Shown here one piece after another: positions 34,131 through 42,412 of a DNA stretch of 64,000 bases. The DNA is from Aerococcus sanguinicola (GTDB taxonomy: Bacteria > Bacillota > Bacilli > Lactobacillales > Aerococcaceae), in NCBI RefSeq assembly GCF_008726925.1, contig NZ_VYWO01000001.1:496001-560000 (forward strand). The letters are read 5' to 3'. The stretch's first letter is position 1, and the number at the start of each line of letters is the position of its first letter. Below the pieces are notes generated by a model. The model did not search any database. It saw only the letters and a program-made list of their open reading frames with translations, and was not told where the DNA came from. Position numbers and translations under genes: made by a program.

Positions 34131-36770
34131 CTAAGCCTTTAAATCCTGGATACGGTCCAGTGTTGCTTGGAGTTTTTCTTGGTATTGCTCACCTTTTTCG
34201 CGTTCTTTAGCCACGACAGCTTCAGGCGCATTGTTGACAAAGCCTTGGTTGGCGAGTTTTTTCTCAACCCGAGCGACTTCATCCCGCCATTTATCAGCTT
34301 CTTTTTCTAAGCGACTAATTTCTTCTTCTAAGTTTAAGAATCCGGCTAAGGGGAGGTAAACTTCCCCTGCATCGAAGAAGAGGGTCATTGCCTTATCTGG
34401 CACTTGCAGATCCGTCCCGATGGTCAGATGGTCAGGATTCAGGAAGCGGTCGAGGTAGGCCCCATTGGCTTCTAACATCTCCTGGGTCTCCTGACTATCG
34501 GCCTTTATGAGGATATCAATGGCCTTAGAAGGCGCAACATTATTCTCATTACGGGCATTGCGGACGGAACGGATAAGACTAATTAAGGCCTCCATTTGCT
34601 TGGCAGCTTCTTTATCCATTTGTTGGCTTTGGACCTTAGGATAAGCTGCGGTCACGATGCTGTCACCTTCATGAGGGACATTTTGCCAGATTTCTTCAGT
34701 AACAAAAGGCATAATGGGGTGGAGCAAGCGCAAGATTTGGTCGAGGGCATAAGCGAGAACAGACCGCGTCGTTAACTTAGCGGCTTGGTCATCACCGTTT
34801 AGAACTTCCTTACTCATTTCAATATACCAGTCACAGAAGTCATCCCAGATGAAGTGGTAGAGCGAACGACCAGCTTCACCAAATTCGAATTTATCAAAGT
34901 TCCGACTAACTTTCTCAATCGTTTCATTCAGACGGGTCAGCAGCCACTTATCAACGATATTGTTTACTTGGCTCAAATCGATTTCTTCATAGCTGAGCCC
35001 ATCCAGGTTCATGAGCGCATAGCGGCTAGCATTCCAAATCTTATTGATAAAGTTCCAAGCAGCTTCTAATTTTTCTGGATAGTAGCGGATGTCTTGGCCT
35101 GGTGTAGACCCGGTTGCCAGGAACCAGCGGAGCGCATCTGCCCCGTATTTGTCCACAACATCCATGGGGTCAACCCCATTACCCAGAGACTTAGACATCT
35201 TGCGACCTTCCGCATCACGGATAAGACCATGGATCAAAACATTCTGGAAGGGACGACGACCGGTAAATTCTAGGGATTGGAAGATCATCCGACTCACCCA
35301 GAAGAAAATAATATCATAGCCCGTTACCAGGGTATTGGTTGGGAAGTAACGCTTAAAGTCAGCTGCCTGCTCATCGGGCCAGCCCATGGTAGAGAACGGC
35401 CAGAGGGCACTAGAGAACCAGGTATCGAGAACGTCCTCATCCTGGGTCCAGTTCTCTTCGTCAGCAGGGGCTTCCATGCCCACATAAATTTCGCCTGTCT
35501 CCTTATGGTACCAAGCAGGAATCTGATGACCCCACCAGAGTTGGCGTGAAATCACCCAGTCGTGGACATTCTCCATCCATGAGCTGAAGGTTTGTTCAAA
35601 GCGTGGGGGATAAAAGTCCACCCGGTCTTCCGTCTTTTGATTGGCCAAGGCCTTCTCAGCTAGCGGTGCCATCTTAACAAACCACTGGGTAGATAAACGT
35701 GGCTCAACCACGGCATCAGAACGTTCGGAATGCCCAACACTGTGGACCATTTCTTCAATTTCAACCAGGCTGCCGTCAGCTTTGAGGTCTTCAACAATGG
35801 CTTTGCGGCAGTCTTCCCGGGTCATGCCCTGGTATTTGCCCGCTTTTTCATTCATGGTACCGTCAGCATTCATGACATTGATGCGTTCAAGCTGGTGGCG
35901 GTTACCGACGGCGAAGTCGTTAGGATCGTGGGCTGGGGTAATCTTAACCACCCCTGTCCCAAATTCACGGTCGACATAGCTATCTGCGATCACAGGAATT
36001 TCACGGCCGACTAAGGGGAGGATGACAGTCTTACCAATATAGTCTTGGTAGCGTTCATCATCAGGATGGACAGCTACTGCGGTATCTCCGAGCATCGTTT
36101 CAGGGCGGGTGGTTGCAAGGCGTAAGCTGCCTGACCCATCAGCCAAGGGGTATTCCAAGTGGTAGAAGGCCCCCGCATCATCCTTGTAGACTACTTCAAT
36201 ATCAGAAAGAGCCGTCTGAAAGACAGGGTCCCAGTTAATAATGTATTCCCCGCGGTAGATTAAGCCCTTCTCATAGAGAGTCACGAAGACTTTACGAACC
36301 GCTTCAGATAGGCCCTCATCCAGGGTAAAACGTTCCCGGTCATAATCTACCGAAATCCCCATCTTAGCCCACTGCTTGCGGATCGTTTCGGCATATTCTT
36401 CCTTCCACTCCCAGGTTTTCTCAATAAAGGCTTCCCGTCCCAGATCATAGCGGGAAACATTCTCTTCCTCACGCAGCTTCTGTTCCACCTTGGCCTGGGT
36501 AGCGATACCCGCATGGTCCATACCAGGCAACCAGAGCGTGTCATAGCCTTGCATCCGTTTCTGGCGGATAATCATATCCTGGAGCGTCACATCCCAAGCA
36601 TGGCCCAAGTGGAGCTTACCCGTCACATTTGGTGGTGGAATCACAATCGAATAAGCTTCCACATCAGGATTCGCATTGGGCTCAAAGACCTTAGCGTCTA
36701 GCCACTGGTCATAGCGCCCAGCCTCAACCTCATTGGGCTGGTACTTCGTTGGCATATCAATTTCTTGCAT
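34131..36770 (-). CDS. valS: Valyl-tRNA synthetase
   Basis: Class I synthetase with editing activity; 879 residues from the chosen ATG at 36770, preceded by AAAGGAAG. A longer open frame (to 36881) runs into the T-box leader and is not real. HIGH-type motif is [14 protein letters not shown] and the KMSKS loop is RKMSKSLGN. The editing domain holds [17 protein letters not shown]. The C-terminal 70 residues form the coiled coil typical of ValS. A valine T-box controls it. Confidence 0.97.
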   Translation of the reverse strand: MQEIDMPTKYQPNEVEAGRYDQWLDAKVFEPNANPDVEAYSIVIPPPNVTGKLHLGHAWDVTLQDMIIRQKRMQGYDTLWLPGMDHAGIATQAKVEQKLREEENVSRYDLGREAFIEKTWEWKEEYAETIRKQWAKMGISVDYDRERFTLDEGLSEAVRKVFVTLYEKGLIYRGEYIINWDPVFQTALSDIEVVYKDDAGAFYHLEYPLADGSGSLRLATTRPETMLGDTAVAVHPDDERYQDYIGKTVILPLVGREIPVIADSYVDREFGTGVVKITPAHDPNDFAVGNRHQLERINVMNADGTMNEKAGKYQGMTREDCRKAIVEDLKADGSLVEIEEMVHSVGHSERSDAVVEPRLSTQWFVKMAPLAEKALANQKTEDRVDFYPPRFEQTFSSWMENVHDWVISRQLWWGHQIPAWYHKETGEIYVGMEAPADEENWTQDEDVLDTWFSSALWPFSTMGWPDEQAADFKRYFPTNTLVTGYDIIFFWVSRMIFQSLEFTGRRPFQNVLIHGLIRDAEGRKMSKSLGNGVDPMDVVDKYGADALRWFLATGSTPGQDIRYYPEKLEAAWNFINKIWNASRYALMNLDGLSYEEIDLSQVNNIVDKWLLTRLNETIEKVSRNFDKFEFGEAGRSLYHFIWDDFCDWYIEMSKEVLNGDDQAAKLTTRSVLAYALDQILRLLHPIMPFVTEEIWQNVPHEGDSIVTAAYPKVQSQQMDKEAAKQMEALISLIRSVRNARNENNVAPSKAIDILIKADSQETQEMLEANGAYLDRFLNPDHLTIGTDLQVPDKAMTLFFDAGEVYLPLAGFLNLEEEISRLEKEADKWRDEVARVEKKLANQGFVNNAPEAVVAKEREKGEQYQEKLQATLDRIQDLKA

Positions 36771-36834
36771 TAGAGACTTCCTTTCTTCATTTGTCGTATC
36801 TTCAGCTAGCAGACCGAGCACTTCATAAATAAAA

Positions 36835-37038
36835 ACACCCCATCCCCGAGAGGGATAGGGTGTAAGTTTACACGGTGCCACCTAATTTTTAAACTCGAAG
36901 ATAACGGCCTTAAACCGGACAAAATGTCAGTTTGCAAGCTACACCCTAAAGATCTGCCATGGGTTTCCCACCAACTCCCACTCGCTTGGGACAGATGATT
37001 TTAAGGCCTCTTGCGCATTACTTTTTTATTTATCACTA
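36835..37038 (-). ncRNA. T-box riboswitch (Val) leader of valS
   Basis: T-box sequence TAGGTGGCACCGTG on the minus strand (36871-36884), a variant with CACCG in place of TACCG. A terminator stem ACACCCTATCCC...GGGATGGGGTGT (36835-36863) and a T run follow. Stem I base GCAAG/CTTGC is preceded by GTA (36940-36942), a valine codon; the specifier call is tentative. Confidence 0.9.
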
Positions 37039-37044
37039 GATAAA

Positions 37045-37073
37045 ATTGTAACAGTTTTTTAGCCTTTTGGCAA
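37045..37073 (-). promoter_or_regulatory. valS promoter
   Basis: TTGCCA (37068-37073) and TACAAT (37045-37050), 17 bp apart with a TG extension. The -35 lies inside the last codons of the upstream glycosylase gene. Confidence 0.8.
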
Positions 37074-37703
37074 TTCCTCTTTCCAAGCTTGAGCTAAGTT
37101 AGCCGAACGCTTGGGCAACTTGGAGACTGCAGGATGGCCTTGGACATAGAAGCGTAAGTGCTTATCGGTCCATTCCCCCTTGTTAGGGATGCCAATACGG
37201 GGAGAAGAGACAATCTGACCTGGATAGCGTCGTTGGCCTAAGTCCAAGTGCAAGGGACCTTCTAAGACAGATGTCCCATAGTCTCTTGCCTTATTGACCG
37301 CCAGAGCTTGGCAAAGTTTACCTGGCCCATTCGCTAATTCCCAGCCAGATTTCTGCCGGCGCTCGGCCATGATCTCCTGCCCTTCCGCTGGTTCCAAGGC
37401 GCGAATGAGGACCCCCTGCGGCAGGCTAGCAGACTGAGTAATCATATTTAGGCATAATTGACCATGGATATTATAGATATAGAAGATCCCTGCCTCATGA
37501 TAGAAAGCTTCGGTTCGCGGCGTCCGCTTGCCTCCATATACATGGGCTGCCCGATCATTATGGCCGAGGTAAGCTTCTGTCTCCACAATCCATCCCGCTG
37601 TCCTTCCCTCGTCTAGGTCGCTAACCAATAAGCAACCGAGTAGGTGCTTAGCAATATCAATGGTTGTTAAGTCTGGGTCTTTAAAAAAGGCGACTTCTCC
37701 CAT
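37059..37703 (-). CDS. mpg: 3-methyladenine DNA glycosylase (AAG/MPG family)
   Basis: Removes alkylated purines in base excision repair. It has 214 residues when started at ATG 37703, which overlaps the rhodanese stop by one base (TAATG); a longer frame would extend inside that gene. Family segments are AKHLLGCLLV, GWIVETEAYLGHNDRAAHVYGG (mid-part), YIYNIHGQLCLNMIT, and NGPGKLCQALAV. It is translationally coupled as last gene of the rhomboid-glcK-rhodanese group. Confidence 0.93.
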   Translation of the reverse strand: MGEVAFFKDPDLTTIDIAKHLLGCLLVSDLDEGRTAGWIVETEAYLGHNDRAAHVYGGKRTPRTEAFYHEAGIFYIYNIHGQLCLNMITQSASLPQGVLIRALEPAEGQEIMAERRQKSGWELANGPGKLCQALAVNKARDYGTSVLEGPLHLDLGQRRYPGQIVSSPRIGIPNKGEWTDKHLRFYVQGHPAVSKLPKRSANLAQAWKEELPKG

Positions 37704-38098
37704 TAATGATCCTGGCGCTTGGTACGCCCGTCCCACTCTCTAAAACCTCCTTGGAGGATATAGAGATCTGTAAAGCCAGCCTTGTAAAATTTAGCCGCTG
37801 CCCGGCCAGCTAAAGCTACCCCATCATCATAGAGATAGATTGGTTGACTCTTGTTGAAACCTGGAATCCCTTGTTGGAGGCTGGAATAGGGAACATTCCG
37901 GGCGCCTGTAATATGGGCTGAGCGGAATTCATTGGCCTCGCGGACATCGACTATTTGAGCCTGGCGCATCCCTGCTTCAAAATCCTCCTGGGATAGGGTC
38001 GTTGCCACCTGCTTGCGTTGCCACCACTGGTAGGCAAGGTAGAGCCCGTAAGCCAGGATAATTGCGATTAAAATGTATAAAATAATATTTTGATTCAT
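37703..38098 (-). CDS. Membrane-anchored rhodanese-like protein lacking the catalytic cysteine
   Basis: A 131-residue protein: one N-terminal membrane helix (about 5-25), then a rhodanese domain with IVDVREANEFRSAHITGARN and LQGGFREW. The active loop, normally YCxxG in YqhL-type relatives, reads YDDGVALAGRAA here; aspartate replaces the sulfur-carrying cysteine. Sulfurtransferase activity is therefore unlikely, and a binding or regulatory role is possible. It lies 6 nt after glcK and overlaps mpg by 1 nt. Confidence 0.88.
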   Translation of the reverse strand: MNQNIILYILIAIILAYGLYLAYQWWQRKQVATTLSQEDFEAGMRQAQIVDVREANEFRSAHITGARNVPYSSLQQGIPGFNKSQPIYLYDDGVALAGRAAAKFYKAGFTDLYILQGGFREWDGRTKRQDH

Positions 38099-38104
38099 TG
38101 TATC

Positions 38105-39079
38105 TTACTCCTTTAGATCATTTTGGATAAGGGAAGCGGCCCCAATCATGCCGGCATCATTGCCGAGACTAGCAAGTTTGAGGTCGATGCTATCTTTAAT
38201 CCCAGGATAGAGGCCGGCTTCCAGGGCTGGTTTTAAGTTTTTGATTAAATAATTGCCAGCCTGGGCTACCCCACCGCCCAGAAGAATACATTGGGGATGG
38301 ATAGTATTTGCAATCTGGCTTAAGCACCGGCCCAGATAAGTCAGGCACTCTTCAACAACCGCTTGGGCAAAAGCATCCTTAGCCATCGCTTTGTCAAAAA
38401 TTAACTTGGCATCAATTCGGTCAGGATGGGCTTGAACAAAGCTCTTAAAGGAAGTTTCAGCTGTGTCTTCCTGCTTAGACCGGGCCAGAGCCGTTTGACG
38501 GAAACCCGTTGCAGAAGCGATGGTTTCAATACAGCCCCGGTTGCCACAGCTACAGCGGAAGCCTTCGGGATTAGCCTGGATATGACCAATCTCGCCGGCA
38601 TTACCAGCGCCAATTAGCAAGTGATCATCGACAATCAAGCCACCGCCAATGCCTGTGCCCAGGGTAACTAATAGAAGGTTTTGGTAGTCTTTCCCAGCTC
38701 CCTTGGCACGCTCACCAAGGGTTGCCACATTCGCATCATTTTCTAGCTTAACGGTCACGTCTGGGAAAGCTTCCTGGAAAGGCCCTCTGATATCTTGAGA
38801 CTTGGCCCAACCCAGGTTGAAGGCCCCTGCGACTCTTCCAGCCTGGCGGTCGATACTCCCTGGGGTCCCCATGCCAATACCAATGAGATCATTAGCCGAC
38901 ACATTCCGCGCTTGGAGTTCACTTTGAATGGATGCAATCAGGTCAGGAACAATTTGCCGACCGCCGTCCTTGGCATCCGTAGCCGTTTGCCAACGGCCGA
39001 CTTCCTCCAGTTCTTGGTCGAACAAGCCTATTTTAGCAGAAGTCCCTCCCAAATCAATTCCAATAATATATTCAGTCAT
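38105..39079 (-). CDS. glcK: Glucokinase, ROK family
   Basis: ATP-dependent phosphorylation of cytoplasmic glucose, relevant when sugars enter without the PTS. It has 324 residues. The N-terminal phosphate loop is GIDLGGTSAKIGLF, the catalytic region contains LENDANVATLGE, and the ROK zinc motif is CSCGNRGCIET. AGGAGG precedes the ATG. Position between a rhomboid protease and a rhodanese gene is as in other Firmicutes; the small yqgQ gene of Bacillus is not present in the 27-nt gap. Confidence 0.95.
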   Translation of the reverse strand: MTEYIIGIDLGGTSAKIGLFDQELEEVGRWQTATDAKDGGRQIVPDLIASIQSELQARNVSANDLIGIGMGTPGSIDRQAGRVAGAFNLGWAKSQDIRGPFQEAFPDVTVKLENDANVATLGERAKGAGKDYQNLLLVTLGTGIGGGLIVDDHLLIGAGNAGEIGHIQANPEGFRCSCGNRGCIETIASATGFRQTALARSKQEDTAETSFKSFVQAHPDRIDAKLIFDKAMAKDAFAQAVVEECLTYLGRCLSQIANTIHPQCILLGGGVAQAGNYLIKNLKPALEAGLYPGIKDSIDLKLASLGNDAGMIGAASLIQNDLKE

Positions 39080-39106
39080 TTGAATATCCTCCTCTTTCTA
39101 GACTAA

Positions 39107-39769
39107 CTAAAATAATAGCTGGTAAATGCCTTGATTCGCCATAATGACATAAGCGATGACCAGGTATAGACCTAAAGCTAAGACAACCTGCCAAACTTTT
39201 ATTTCATTTCGATTCTGGGCGAAAATAAAGCTAGCTAAGAGGCCACCGAGCGCCCCTCCAAGATGGCCTGCCAAATCCACATTAGAAGCTAGCAAGTTCA
39301 GAACAATATTCATAATAATAAGTGTCTTGTAAGTTCGGCCCAGGGCTTCGTAATAGGGGTTATTTGGGTGCAAGTAAGCCTTGACAATAAAGAAAGCAAA
39401 GAGACCAAACAAGGCTGTTGATGCCCCGGCTGAAATTGCATCCGAGAACTGATAACTCATGAGATTTCCCATCAGCCCTGAAAGCAAATAAATCGCTAAA
39501 AACCGCCAGTGGCCGACGATATTTTCCACCATGGGCCCCAAGTAGTAGAGGGTAATCGAGTTAAAAAGCAAGTGAGTCAAACCAATATGGATAAAGATAG
39601 GGGTCAGCAAGCGCCAATATTGGCCAGCTGCGATCAGAGCATTGACTTTGGCGCCAAATAATATTAATAAATCTGCACGCTGGCTCCCACCTAAGCCGGT
39701 CATTACTAACCAAATAATAATTTGAATAGCGAGCAAACTATAGCTCACAAAGGGTAACTTTTGCTTCAT
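39107..39769 (-). CDS. Rhomboid-family intramembrane serine protease
   Basis: A 220-residue protein with six or more membrane segments. The catalytic serine lies in GASTALFG and the histidine in DLAGHLGGALGG, the classical rhomboid dyad. HIGLTHLLFNSITLYYLGP is the conserved L1/TM2 region. Similar to GluP/YqgP but without its long cytosolic N-terminal domain. An AAAGGAGG site precedes the ATG. First gene of the glcK group. Confidence 0.93.
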   Translation of the reverse strand: MKQKLPFVSYSLLAIQIIIWLVMTGLGGSQRADLLILFGAKVNALIAAGQYWRLLTPIFIHIGLTHLLFNSITLYYLGPMVENIVGHWRFLAIYLLSGLMGNLMSYQFSDAISAGASTALFGLFAFFIVKAYLHPNNPYYEALGRTYKTLIIMNIVLNLLASNVDLAGHLGGALGGLLASFIFAQNRNEIKVWQVVLALGLYLVIAYVIMANQGIYQLLF

Positions 39770-39835
39770 AAAATCCTCCTTTCCCTTTAGACTTCATAGA
39801 TTAATTATAGAGGAGCTTGCTAGCAAGGTAAAATA

Positions 39836-39865
39836 AAAAGAGGGAAAAGTCTTCTCCCTCTTTTT
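39836..39865 (-). terminator. Terminator after rpmG
   Basis: AAAAGAGGGA / TCCCTCTTTT stem with a short loop and A/T runs at both ends, between the rhomboid gene and rpmG. Confidence 0.85.
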
Positions 39866-39914
39866 CGCCAAGCCTCTCACTCCAGAGAAGGCTATGGCAT
39901 CCTTTGTCTTGAAC

Positions 39915-40070
39915 TTATTTCTTAACTTCGCGGAATAAGCAGACACGTTTTAATTTTGGACTATATTTCTTTAATTCTAAACGATCAGGATTGTTACGTT
40001 TATTTTTTTCAGTTAGGTATAAACGTTCACCCTTGCATTCAGTATTTTCTAAAAGAATGTTAACGCGCAT
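39915..40070 (-). CDS. rpmG: 50S ribosomal protein L33, zinc-ligand-lacking form
   Basis: A 51-residue large-subunit protein. [20 protein letters not shown] is diagnostic. The usual CxxC and KYC zinc ligands are degenerate: Asn9 replaces the first cysteine, and Ser replaces the one in KYC, leaving Cys12 and a late Cys. It is thus a C-minus paralogue. The start is ATG 40070 behind GGGAGGT, not the upstream in-frame codon. Confidence 0.95.
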   Translation of the reverse strand: MRVNILLENTECKGERLYLTEKNKRNNPDRLELKKYSPKLKRVCLFREVKK

Positions 40071-40124
40071 TGGACTACCTCCCATTGATTTTATTTCATT
40101 TGCTCTTTGATAGCATACCATAAT

Positions 40125-40153
40125 ATTCTAGCATATGATTTCAGACTTTGCAA
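40125..40153 (-). promoter_or_regulatory. rpmG promoter
   Basis: TTGCAA (40148-40153), 17-bp spacer, TAGAAT (40125-40130) with a TG extension, on the minus strand. It reads as a strong promoter. Confidence 0.8.
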
Positions 40154-40161
40154 AATGATTT

Positions 40162-42252
40162 TTATTGGTTGCTTGACTCTTGGCTGGCCTCCTGGTCGCC
40201 ATCTGCTTCATTGCGAGTCGACCCCTGGCCAAAATAGGCGGCTAGGACATCATAACCCACACTCTGGGCATCCACATCTGCAGCCGAGGAAGACTTGGCT
40301 GGGATGACAATAGAGATAGCAATCCGAGGATTATCATAAGGTGCGTAAGCCACAAAGGTACTGTTAACAATCCCCCGGTCATTGGTCTCTGCTGTCCCTG
40401 TCTTAGCAGCGACAGGAACTGGGAAACCGCCAAAGAGATCATGACTCAAACCATCTGGATCGGCTACGACTGCCCGGAAGCCCTCCTGGATGGCTTGGAT
40501 AGCTGCCGGGTCAACTTGCACTTCATTGAGCAAGCGAGGCTGGCTCTTATAGATTAACTGGTTAAAATTCTCTTTAGCATCCGGGCTGGTGTCGGTCTTT
40601 TCGATAGATTTCATCAGATGAGGTGCATAACGTTTACCCCCATTAGCAATCGTTGCCACATATTGGTTGAGCTGCATCGGGGTATAGGTATCGAACTGTC
40701 CAAATGACATATCCAAGTAATTACCTGGTGCCGCATCGCCGCCATTTAGGCCGGTTGATTCATTCTGTAAGTCGATGCCTGTTTCAACGCCCAGACCAAA
40801 CTGAGCATAGACATGGCGCAACTTATTCCCTAGGTTAGGGTCAAGGTCAACCAGGGACATGCCATCTGTATATTCCGGCATCCCGCCGATTGCCATAGCC
40901 ACGCGAATCATATAAACGTTACTGGAAACAGCTAGGGCCTTGCGGTCATCCAAGACCACCCGGCGACTTGGATCAAAGGCATGCCACCAGGACGCCTTAA
41001 TCGGTGTGCCAGAGAAATTCATTGCCTGGTCGACAAAGGTATTATCGGCTCCTGGCTCAAGAACATCATAATAGTAGCCCGCTGCAATGGTAGCTCCCTT
41101 CACGGTTGACCCCATTTCAAAGGAGGCATTAATCGTTCCTAGGGCATCGTCATAGAGCTTGCCATCTTCACCCCGTCGTTTTCCCCCCAAGGCGAGGACT
41201 TCGCCATTGCGTGGGTCAGTCGCTACCACATAGATCTGGTTATTCTCCCCAGTTGACTTGTTTTCTAAATAGTCTTCGGCGATGGCTTCGACTTGTTTTT
41301 GCAGATTGGTATCGATCGTTAGACGGAGGGTATTACCGATATCACCGGAATATTTTTGCCGGTTTTGGACCAATTCCCCATTCTGGTTGACTTCAGTCTC
41401 ATACTTAGCCTTGGCCCCTCTCAAGTCGGCTTCATACATCTCTTCCAGATAGGATTGGCCGACCCGGTCATTGCGGGCATAGCCCTTAGCAAGATAGCGG
41501 TTGGCCCGGTGGCTCGGTAAGCCTTCCTTCTCTGTCGTGACAGAGCCTAAGACACTGCGCAGAAGGTCCTTCTCAGGATAAACCCGCTTCCAATCGATGG
41601 TAGTCGTTACCCCAGGCAAGTCGGCACTATGCTCACTAACACGGGCCACTTCTTCATTGGTGACATTCTCATGCTTGATCAGAGTCGTACTGAAGGCATA
41701 AGCACTATTCATCTGCTTGTAGATAGCAGCCGCTTCCTTATCTTGGTCAGATAATTTATCCAGATCTTCTGACTGAATATGATTGAGCTGGGCATCATAG
41801 AGCTGCCCGCCTTTTAGGCGTTTCTCCTCACTGCTTAAGCGGTCATTCAGTTCGTCTTCGTGGCTCGCTGCCCAATAGTCTTTCAGGTCGCGCTCGGTTA
41901 AGGTTTCCGTATCCATTTCAATGAAGTCAGCTAAGCGACGGGCTGTCTTAGCCATATCTTCCCCACTGGTATTCTTACCCCGTGTATAGCCGATTGCCTG
42001 TAAGCCTTCATTATCCACTAATTTATGGCCATCACGGTCGACAATATAACCCCGAGGAACACCCTCTTTAGCCACATTCGTTTCGGTTAAATGGACTAAT
42101 TCTTCGAAGGTTTGACCATTGACTAATTGCAAATAGCCCAAACGGAAGATCAAGAGGGCAAATCCAGCAAAAACTAGGACCAACAAAATATTTAAACGGT
42201 TTAAATAACGATCCCAGTGCGTTTCTTTGCGCTTGACTTGCTGCTTGTCCAA
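40162..42252 (-). CDS. Class B penicillin-binding protein (PBP2b/PbpA-like transpeptidase)
   Basis: Membrane-anchored DD-transpeptidase crosslinking peptidoglycan, probably in side-wall (elongation) synthesis. It has 696 residues: an N-terminal membrane helix (about 20-43), a dimerisation domain, and a transpeptidase domain from about 340. Active-site motifs are Ser382-T-V-Lys385, Ser443-Ser-Asn445 and Lys617-Thr-Gly619. A TTG at 42252 starts the frame, preceded by GAAGGTGAAG. The C-terminal tail is acidic and polar. rpmG lies just downstream, a common neighbour of this PBP type. Confidence 0.94.
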   Translation of the reverse strand: MDKQQVKRKETHWDRYLNRLNILLVLVFAGFALLIFRLGYLQLVNGQTFEELVHLTETNVAKEGVPRGYIVDRDGHKLVDNEGLQAIGYTRGKNTSGEDMAKTARRLADFIEMDTETLTERDLKDYWAASHEDELNDRLSSEEKRLKGGQLYDAQLNHIQSEDLDKLSDQDKEAAAIYKQMNSAYAFSTTLIKHENVTNEEVARVSEHSADLPGVTTTIDWKRVYPEKDLLRSVLGSVTTEKEGLPSHRANRYLAKGYARNDRVGQSYLEEMYEADLRGAKAKYETEVNQNGELVQNRQKYSGDIGNTLRLTIDTNLQKQVEAIAEDYLENKSTGENNQIYVVATDPRNGEVLALGGKRRGEDGKLYDDALGTINASFEMGSTVKGATIAAGYYYDVLEPGADNTFVDQAMNFSGTPIKASWWHAFDPSRRVVLDDRKALAVSSNVYMIRVAMAIGGMPEYTDGMSLVDLDPNLGNKLRHVYAQFGLGVETGIDLQNESTGLNGGDAAPGNYLDMSFGQFDTYTPMQLNQYVATIANGGKRYAPHLMKSIEKTDTSPDAKENFNQLIYKSQPRLLNEVQVDPAAIQAIQEGFRAVVADPDGLSHDLFGGFPVPVAAKTGTAETNDRGIVNSTFVAYAPYDNPRIAISIVIPAKSSSAADVDAQSVGYDVLAAYFGQGSTRNEADGDQEASQESSNQ

Positions 42253-42349
42253 TTCTTCACCTTCTTTCAGACATTTATTATAGCAAATGGACCGTTTGAA
42301 TGAAAGCCGCAGGGCTGATTTTTATCTTAAGCTTAAAGGATAAAAGGGC

Positions 42350-42378
42350 TTGGCTATTTAAGCAGGGTATATTAAGAT
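42350..42378 (+). promoter_or_regulatory. yfhO promoter
   Basis: TTGGCT (42350-42355) and TAAGAT (42373-42378), 17 bp apart, 35 nt before the ATG. Confidence 0.5.
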
Positions 42379-42412
42379 AAGTGGAAGACAAGATTTCAAA
42401 AGGAGGCTCCCT

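Noticed and set aside
36771..36881. N-terminal extension of valS
   Set aside because: The added codons are the T-box terminator and leader DNA. A good ribosome site selects ATG 36770.
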